Part shown: piece by piece, positions 56,612 through 64,000 of the stretch
How positions within the stretch are numbered: position 1 is the stretch's first letter
Layout of the letters: every line of letters begins with the position of its first letter
Source: Paracyclopina nana
Taxonomy: Eukaryota; Arthropoda; Copepoda; Cyclopoida; Cyclopettidae
Direction of reading: 5' to 3'
Length of the DNA: 64,000 nucleotides
NCBI GenBank assembly: GCA_019096065.1
Contig: JAGUCH010000001.1
Location: 6,386,001 to 6,450,000 of the forward strand
Notes under the pieces: model-generated
What the model saw: only the letters and a program-made list of their open reading frames with translations
Databases searched by the model: none
What the model was told of the DNA's origin: nothing
Made by a program: the position numbers and the translations under genes

Positions 56612-59600
56612 ATGGATGTGCCGGCGGACTTGCCAACGACTGTCTACGACCGAGTTTTGGTCATGTACTTGAACGAATCGCCGCCAATGACGCACTTGCC
56701 GATTACATGGAGGTCGCCTACTGGAAAGGCCCTCTCTGAGATCGTCAACTTTGATCCCACCCAAGCCCTGACGAACTCTCAACGAAGGAAAACCTTCAAG
56801 TACCAGGAGGCTGGATCCGATTGGAGAGAATTCTCCATTTTTGCTCGAGTGGAGCAAGGTGAGCAAAAAATTGACGGTTTACTGATAACAAAATGTTAAC
56901 GCTCTAATGCTAACTTTAGGAATGCCGGTAACGAGGATCCAATCGATAACGCAGGAGTTGAACAGGAATTTCAGCGGGAAGCGTGATGCTGGCGACAGAC
57001 TGGCCATTAAGATGGATTTGATCCAAAACTACTGCGAAAAGGCCATGGCTTATTGGAATTATCCTAAGCGACAGTTAAATGGCAACTTCATCTTCAGCAA
57101 ATGGGATGGAGCGTCGACCAGGTCAAAAAGCAGGAAAAACTTGCCGAAAACTGACGGGAGCCAAGAGGAGGGCGAAAATGCTTCTTCGGGCGACGAATTC
57201 CAGGATGAGGCCGCACAATTGTTGAAGAAGAAAGAAAAAACTCCATCTTCTGCTGGTAAAAGGCGGGCATCAACTTCTGGTCCATCAACATCTGGGACTG
57301 CGCCACCAAAGAAGCAAGCCAAAAAGTCCGACCAGATTCCTGAAGCGAGGACAAAGGTCTTCAAAAGCCCAGCCAAGGGGAAAGGAGTTGGCAAGAAGAG
57401 TGCGGCTGCCAAAAATTTGGATAAGTCTCTTGGGAGTCAACCAGCAGGAAGGTCGACGCGCGGCTCTACAAAGACCCAGCCACAAAAGAACGCCGCCACC
57501 GCCAAAAAGGATGACGCGCCAGCAGCAACGACTGACACGCCCACTCATTCCGATATTGGTGAACAGGAAGACACCACCGCCGAGCTGGTAGACCTCACTC
57601 TTGGCAGCAATTCATCTGGCAATGCTAGTGATGATAAAAATGCAGAAGTACTGCAAAAAGTAATAATCATTTTTAAATCTAACATTCGCATTTACTTCAG
57701 GAAAAGGTCGAATTGATTGTGCCAGTCAAGCCGTGGACTCCAGAGGACGAGGCTAAGGCTAAGCCATTTGCAGATATGACCGAGGACGAGAAGAATGAGG
57801 CAATGCTGCAGTTGAAAAGCAAGATTCAACAACTGGAGCAGGAGACGCTATTGAAGAAAGTCATCATGGAAGTATATGTCCATGAGATCGCTCCACGATT
57901 TGACAGCATTGACAAACGCCTTGATGAATTCATCAATGTCACCTATAAGAACGACATTGCTGAGCTGAGAGCAAAGCCAAATGGACGTGAGGTATGTTTA
58001 TTTACATGTAACTTTGCTATATGATCGTACCAATAATGTGTCGTCATTTCTTTGATTACAGAGGACGCTTGCTATATGCAAGGAGATTAAGTCACGGCTT
58101 GATCACTTCACCAGTGAGACCTCAAAGATCAGGCAAGACTTTGAAGACGCCGTGACCACGTCAAATGATGCTCGCTCACGTGCAATTGGAATTATTAGCC
58201 GCCCTCTCCCTTGGGACTTGATGGGAAAGGGCATGGATGTGTACTTTGCTAACTTGCTAGTACAAGATTTGCTCGTTGGTGTCATCCTGCCGTTTTTCAA
58301 TGGTGTCGTCAATGCTTACGACCACTATATAGCAAAAGCGGTGATCACCAAAATCTTCACACCTGTCGCAATGGCTCATCTTGTCTTCAAACATTCCAAC
58401 AAGTAAGTGTGAATTGATTTATGGCGACAAGTGCTACTAGACTGACGTTTATGTGTTGCAGTCTTGATAAGGTCGCATTCCAAAGGAGGACCATCCCAAA
58501 CAATTTGATGAGGATGCTGGAATTTAAATTGTGTCCTCGTTTGAAGGACTTGAGGAGAATCGGACCTGACGAAGTCTTTGAAAACATGCAGATCGTGAGA
58601 GATAAACTCTCATTAGGAATGACGAATGCAAGGACTTCATTCATTCGCCGTGGCTTGCGTCGCACCAATAATGCTGATGAGGCGGTGTCGGCAATGTATG
58701 AAATTGCTCTGGATATGTATGGCGAAAATGCTGTAAGTACAATACTTGAAAGTAACGACAGTATAGTTGGTATTGCATTGTTAACGCAATGTTAACAATT
58801 TTAGCATGAAGTGGACCAGCGGGTGAAGCCAGATACCCTTGAGGTGTTCACCGAGAAATTGAAGTCGCGCAGTGAATATCGCACTGCTCTCAAAGCCATG
58901 AATAGCAAGAAGGATGGCGATAGCGACAATACTGACAGTGATGACGAGGAGAACAAGGGAGCCGTCAGTGGTGTAGCAATCTACGATTGCGATAGAGGGC
59001 CGCATCCTGGTCGAATTTGGAGCGTCGAAGATGTCATCAAACTGATAATTGCAGCGGGCCACACCTTGGGCAAAAATGTTTTCGAACTAGAGTATGAACC
59101 AGTGCCTTGTGTTCCGAACGTAAGTAACATACTTCTTGACCTGTTATGCCTCGCTGCATGCTGAAAAGTACTTTCAAATTTACAGCTTAATGCGCTGCAT
59201 AAGTCTATTTGCAAAAAGTACGAGAACAATCTGGATGATCTCATCAATGAATTTGCCGGGTTCATTGGCGTAGGCACTCCTGGTACAGCTATGGATCAAC
59301 CGGCTCCAGCACCAAGACCTTTTCAACCAAGCCCTAGGAAATTTCCAATTGAGTACGCTGGAGCGTTTGCCAATCCAAGAGAGGTAATTTATTGCTCACA
59401 CATTTCTTAATTACATGTTAATTACTTTTTGGTACCGCCCACTTCTCACAATCAGATTGAGGATGCCGACAAAGAGACAACAGAAGAGGAGAAGAGTGGT
59501 GAAGTGCAGACATCCAAAGAGATGACCACTACTGATGACAACAGTGCTGAGCAATCAGACACCAGTTCCTTGCACATCCTTGAACGGGGTGGAATCCTGG

Positions 59601-59999
59601 ATAGCGGCGAACTCACTCCTGAATCCGAAATTGCACAAGCAGCTCCTAAGCAACCTTTTGATAAGCCAATTCCGCCTGTAAGCCCATAACATTACTTTTT
59701 CAGTTATCCTACAATACTAACACAACATTTCTTGTGATTGCTAGGACGCTGAAGGTGTCACTGATGCTGATGTGCAGAAGGCGTTGATGGAAGCGGCTGG
59801 TCCTTCATCTGGTGCGCTGGCTGATGCCAAATCTGTTGAGGCAATGCGCCAACAGCTTGTTTATGAGGCCATGCAGAAGAGACTTGAAAAGGAGACTCGT
59901 GACTTGAGAGAGTTTGATGAAATGATGCGTCGTAAGCGGGAAATTGAAAAAGAGCTGGAAGACCTGAAGAAGAGGCAGCAGCAACAGCAAGAAAATTAA
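56612..59999 (+). CDS. Transposon-encoded second protein, nine exons, intact
   Basis: Exons 56612-56858, 56920-57659, 57701-57991, 58062-58402, 58462-58732, 58805-59119, 59186-59383, 59456-59677 and 59745-59999 join in phase to 959 residues with introns of 41-72 bp. I do not recognise a family for certain. Visible: an N-terminal globular part (residues 1-160); a long disordered stretch rich in Lys, Ser, Thr, Pro and Ala (about 165-310) that looks nuclear; a Glu/Lys coiled coil (about 340-370); a central folded part (about 440-640) that could be a BEN-like or other DNA-binding domain; an acidic stretch (DSDNTDSDDEE); and a C-terminal coiled coil ending in a Gln run. It starts about 410 bp from the oppositely directed transposase gene, inside the TIRs. 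By analogy with plant TnpA it may bind the subterminal repeats; that is inference. Confidence 0.75.
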
Positions 60000-60129
60000 C
60001 AGCCATTATGCATTAATGAAGCAGAAAATTATAACTTATAGCTTTTCATTTCTTATAATATGATAACATACAGTACCTAGAATGCACAAGGAATAAAAAA
60101 AGGCCGCAAGGCCAAAAAAACGAATAATG

Positions 60130-60390
60130 ACTACCATTTGCGGCAATACTGCTGAATCAATTTATTTGGTCTTATAAACATACTGCACAGCAAATGCTCA
60201 ACAATTTAAGCAGTTTTTTGCAGAATACTGCCAACAATTAAAAAAAATACTGCATAACATGTTTTGCAGTCATTTAAAAAACTTCTAATCAAAATTCCAA
60301 AAAACTGCTGGGCCACTGAACGTACCACTGAAATGTCACATTTTTGTTACAATGGGCAGTCTTGCAACAGTGGCACGAGCAGTATTTTGG
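60130..60390. repeat. Right subterminal repeats (AATACTGC / GCAGT motifs)
   Basis: Repeated AATACTGC, TACTGCA, GCAGTTTT and GCAGTATT motifs, including ATAACATGTTTTGCAGT, which mirrors the left side. No coding capacity. Confidence 0.7.
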
Positions 60391-60441
60391 AGTCAAAAAC
60401 AAAAACTGATCGACCCCTGCACACCGACTGATGGGCAATCT

Positions 60442-60456
60442 AAACACTTAGTGGGG
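60442..60456 (-). repeat. Right TIR of the CACTA-like element
   Basis: Reads AAACACTTAGTGGGG on plus, exact complement of the left TIR. CT follows directly, as it precedes the left TIR. Confidence 0.85.
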
Positions 60457-63400
60457 CTACGCGAGATGGCGCTAGGAGCTCCATCGGGGCAGATTATTTT
60501 CGTAATTCAAGGGTTTCAGTGGGTTTTATTGGACTTTTGAGGCAAACTTGATGATATTTCGACGCATTGAAGGGAGTTTGGCATTTTCAGCTAAGTTTAA
60601 ACCGAGTTTTAGAGCATTTTTTTCGGACTGCCCCGATGAGCGACTGAAGCGCCACTCTGTGCTAAAATACCGCAACTAAGTTCCACTAAGGCTATTGTTG
60701 TCACCTGTCAAAAATGAAGACATTTGACCTCGTCTTCCTTTTGACCCAGGAAATGGCCACAAATTCTTTATCACCCTTCAGCATGAAAATTGATACCACA
60801 TCTGCTCATAATTCTTCTGTTCTCATAATAACTACTCATGCTATGAAAAAACGTATTTAATGGTGCCTCAACGAGTCCACACATTGAAAGCCTGGATATA
60901 CATTTCAATTTCCACGAAACGTACTAGTTCCTTTTTTCGCCATAACACAGCGAAAATTCAAGGACTGTCTGCTAAGAAGTACTTCACACTTTACTTAGGA
61001 TTCGACTTCAATTTCCTGCTGCGACCCGAGGAGTGTAATTCAAGCAGCAACGTCGGTTTCATTTTTTATTGCACTCGCACTCTGGGCATTTCTTCTTCAG
61101 ATTAACATAGAAGCTGCCTCTTGGGGACCACGTAGATTAAGTTTCAGACCAATTTCTCTACAATATTTTAAATTGGTTGAGTTAATGCATCTTGAAGCCC
61201 CCAGTGTGGTTCATACAATATATTAGCAGAATCAAAAGGAAACCTGCCACATCCACAATGACAAATGGAACTAGCTCAATTTACTAGCAAAAGCAATTTT
61301 GAAACGGTTTCAAAACCAATTTAGGCTCACTATTTGTGTATGTCGTTGCTGACCTTCTACAACGCTTCCTTAATTATTCTGGCTGCATGGAAGAAAAGGG
61401 GAAATTCATTAATACAGCCTTAACCTGAATTTGTCCCATAAAAAACTCCCTTCCTGCATTTTGCAACGTTTTTAGGACCTTCAAATATTCATTTTTGCAA
61501 CAGTTTCGTCCTAATTTAGCAGAGGGCGCCAAATTAAGTAAATTACCCACAATGAAAGGAGATTCGTGAGCGTTTCAACGCAGCTAGCTGCTGCCGTTTT
61601 CAGGAATGAATTACTCTGTAGCTTTTGTTACGAATGAATAACAATAAACTGCCCATCATCTTTTCAACGTTATTGTATTTTCATCCTTGCTAATATTACC
61701 TTATGCTATGCAACAAACCTTGCGATATCATAGGAATGATTCATGCCTGCTATCTGAATTTGACCAGAAGGCATCAAACACAACCAAGCAACAACATCAA
61801 CAAAGATAGATAATTCAATGATGACACTGACCCTGAAGATCAGGAATGATCTACAGTGCATCATCATCTAGCACAATGATCTTAGTTTGCATATTCAAAA
61901 GCGTTTTATGAAGTGAGTTATAGGCTTAGCCTTAACTTCCTCATCAGCGCGGCTAATTGAAAGAAAAACAGAGAGGGCATTCCTTCTTGTCGTTATGTTA
62001 GGGTGGTTTCTCAGGGCACAAGACAAGATTAAGTGTTTTAAAACACGAAGTCAGCTTTGCATAGTAGCCTTGACATTACTAAATATGCACATTAAAGATG
62101 TGTAATATGCAGATAAATGTGACAACACCAAGACCTTGTTTGTGATTGAAGCCCTAACGTGTTCACACTGTGCGGTACTGTCTTTGAACTGGGATATGAA
62201 TCAAAATGCAACAACTTTGCCCTTACTAATTGTAAACTAGAAACACCAAAGAAATTGATGAGGTAAGCCTTTTAAAACATAATTTCTGTAATGCCCCTCT
62301 GTGCGTAAAATTTAAAAACTGTTTTCTTGCTGCTACTGCCACCCAAAATACCTCACGTCTTGAATTTATTTAGGAGTAGTTTTGAAGATTTACCAGGTGC
62401 TCCAAGTCAGCTGTTTGTATGAGAGAAAACTTAACATATTAGGCCAGTGCGCTAGTTTTCATTATTCACCATTTATTGATTGATTTGACCTTAGTTGTAA
62501 TGAGCCACATGCACTGTATTTCCTGCCAGAAAAAAAGACCTTTATCTAACGCCCAGATTTCAACACCAATTGCACAACAGCATGCAAAAATGCTTTATTT
62601 GGGTGTGTTCAGGACATTGATTCAAAGCAATGTTTAAGCATAGGCGTGTTGGAGTTTTGCATGCGTTTTATGTCCCTTTGGAGGTGTTTGATCACGATCT
62701 ATCGCAATTCACAGCGGCCAAATATGCCCATTAAAAGTACCAAAAAGAGTCCAATAAAAAACCCTGGACCATTTCAATGGTCTTTTCTTTCGTTTCAATA
62801 ATTCCACTTGTTTTGTCTTTTTTGATGAGGATTGTATATGGGCAACTTTTCTAAGAAAAACATCTGGCTGAGTTGAATTCTCAGTGGGTGTCACTAGACT
62901 TGGAAATCAGTTCCCTTGCTAATCAAAACAAACGGAGCACTAAAGCAGATTTAAAAATTCAAAAGTGTCGGTTGTTTTTTACAGATATGTCTACTACAAA
63001 AGGAGTAGTCGTTGAATAACGTCTAATAGGGGTCATATACCCTTTGCTTATGTGCCATAAAATTATGCACTGTCCAATTTAGTCTCACCTTTTTCTGTCA
63101 AGAGTTACTTGGTAGGTTGGGTTTAAGTATGGGGTTGCTCCAAGATTTTATTGCTACATGTAGCTTCATGCAGGACTAAAACATAAGCAGTCTATCTGGA
63201 TCAACTTTTGTTTCATGCACATTTACAACTGTGAGGAGGTGCATCCATTTACATTTACTACACTAGCACTTGTGCCATTGTACAATTCCTACTCACCAGT
63301 TTGCAATTCATTTGATCTTGGTGCAATGTCGATGCAATCAAATTGTCCGTTTTATTATGGCTTGAGGTTATGAAACAGCCAACGTTGAAGTGAAAAAAGA

Positions 63401-64000
63401 GTGGTTATTGGCTATAAAAGCCGAATTAAGGAAATAGTATCGAGCCTTGGCCAGTTGATTTTAATGTCCAGTAAAAAGTACTGCAAGATAATCTTTGGTT
63501 TAGCTGGGCCCAAATTGCTTGCTTCTACGCTTCAACAGTTAAAATGGAAGACTACTCAATCGTATTTAAACAGTTTTTCTGTTCACATTGTCAAGTTGGC
63601 TAATTCTTAAAGCATGGGAACTACTTTTTTCTTGAGCTCATTTCTCTTGGTGCGTAGGACTCTGGCAAAGAGCACTTTAGTAATCGTCCGGGTTGATGCA
63701 CTCATTAGCCGAAACCTCAAGAGTCAAGAAAGTCGTTTTTGTGACAATCATCATCAAAACATTCCAAGCACAACTAATGCGAGCCTCGGGCCAATCTGGA
63801 GACTTGATTGTTGTCAACATCTCCTTTTAATTGACGTTTTCCATCCGGTTGTTAGTTGATGTGTTTTTGGGGGTGAATCTATTTCCAAAGTGTTCCCACG
63901 TTCTGTTTGGCCTGAGGACAATTTCCCAGTGCTCCTGCTCACGCTGTTGCTTCTCTACGCTCAACACATGCTTCCATGCACTATTTTATAGGCATTTTTG
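60457..64000. other. Gene-free right end of the window
   Basis: No domain, splice chain or RNA gene could be supported. The open frames at 60860-61105, 62709-62894, 63401-63610 and 63614-63859 are 60-81 codons, lack motifs and do not join. AT-rich, no element recognised. Confidence 0.45.

Larger units (their letters stand above)
52554..60456. mobile_element. 7.9-kb CACTA/Tnp2-like DNA transposon with two genes
   Basis: Perfect 15-bp terminal inverted repeats CCCCACTAAGTGTTT at 52554-52568 and 60442-60456, containing CACTA. Both ends hold many GCAGTATT/AATACTGC and CTGC/GCAG motifs within about 400 bp, the subterminal repeats typical of En/Spm-CACTA elements, including a near-identical 15-17-base AACATGTTTTGCAGT on both sides. 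CT flanks both ends, possibly a 2-bp target duplication. Inside are two head-to-head genes: a minus-strand Tnp2-like transposase and a plus-strand nine-exon gene, with about 410 bp between their starts. TIRs and the plus-strand gene are intact. The transposase has frame switches. Another superfamily with a Tnp2-type transposase remains possible. Confidence 0.82.

Noticed and set aside
60860..61105. 81-codon plus-strand frame right of the DNA transposon
   Set aside because: No homology recognised, no splice partners and composition like its non-coding surroundings.

Overview
The window is eukaryotic nuclear DNA. Its genes have short introns of about 55-110 bp mixed with introns of several kb, GT-AG splice sites, AATAAA signals and many mobile elements. 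A nicotinic acetylcholine receptor subunit very close to the insect beta1 type and an ionotropic-receptor-like gene point to an arthropod. The species cannot be told from this sequence, and a non-insect arthropod such as a crustacean is only a guess. All gene models below are spliced by eye from reading frames, splice sites and phase.

Left part (1-23 kb): a beta1-type nicotinic receptor subunit on + (1654-12105, first exon not found), a START-domain lipid-transfer protein on - (14985-17644), and an SLC16/monocarboxylate-transporter-like protein on - (18353-22526, 8 exons, 1028 aa).

Middle part (23-39 kb): a matrix metalloproteinase on - (24043-28734). Its last long intron holds a nest of non-autonomous elements: long-TIR elements, a foldback and a 229-bp MITE. 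Next come a possible small cysteine-containing secreted peptide on - (29472-30021), a 3-hydroxyisobutyrate-dehydrogenase-family oxidoreductase on + (31733-33168) and an ionotropic-receptor-like channel on - (36392-38576).

Right part (39-64 kb): a very young Ty3/Gypsy-type LTR retrotransposon on - (40280-45359). Its two LTRs read as identical and its gag-pol junction carries a canonical -1 slippery site. Inside pol, the reverse transcriptase/RNase H core is absent and an in-frame array of 23-26-residue repeats stands in its place. Then comes a four-exon gene with a bacterial-looking M23 peptidase domain (48446-51173). One of its introns contains a complete intronless gene for a secreted Ser/Gly repeat protein with its own TATA box, initiator and poly(A) signal. 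A 7.9-kb DNA transposon of CACTA/Tnp2-like type follows (52554-60456), with 15-bp perfect TIRs, subterminal GCAGTATT-type repeats, a minus-strand transposase gene broken by 1-nt frame switches at homopolymers, and an intact nine-exon plus-strand gene. The last 3.5 kb holds no gene I can support.

The host genes are functionally unrelated (neuronal receptor, lipid transfer, metabolite transport, matrix proteolysis, oxidoreductase, chemosensory-type channel, M23 protein). The strongest unusual signals are the RT-less LTR element with its repeat array, the two-gene CACTA-like element, and the M23 gene with its nested repeat-protein gene.
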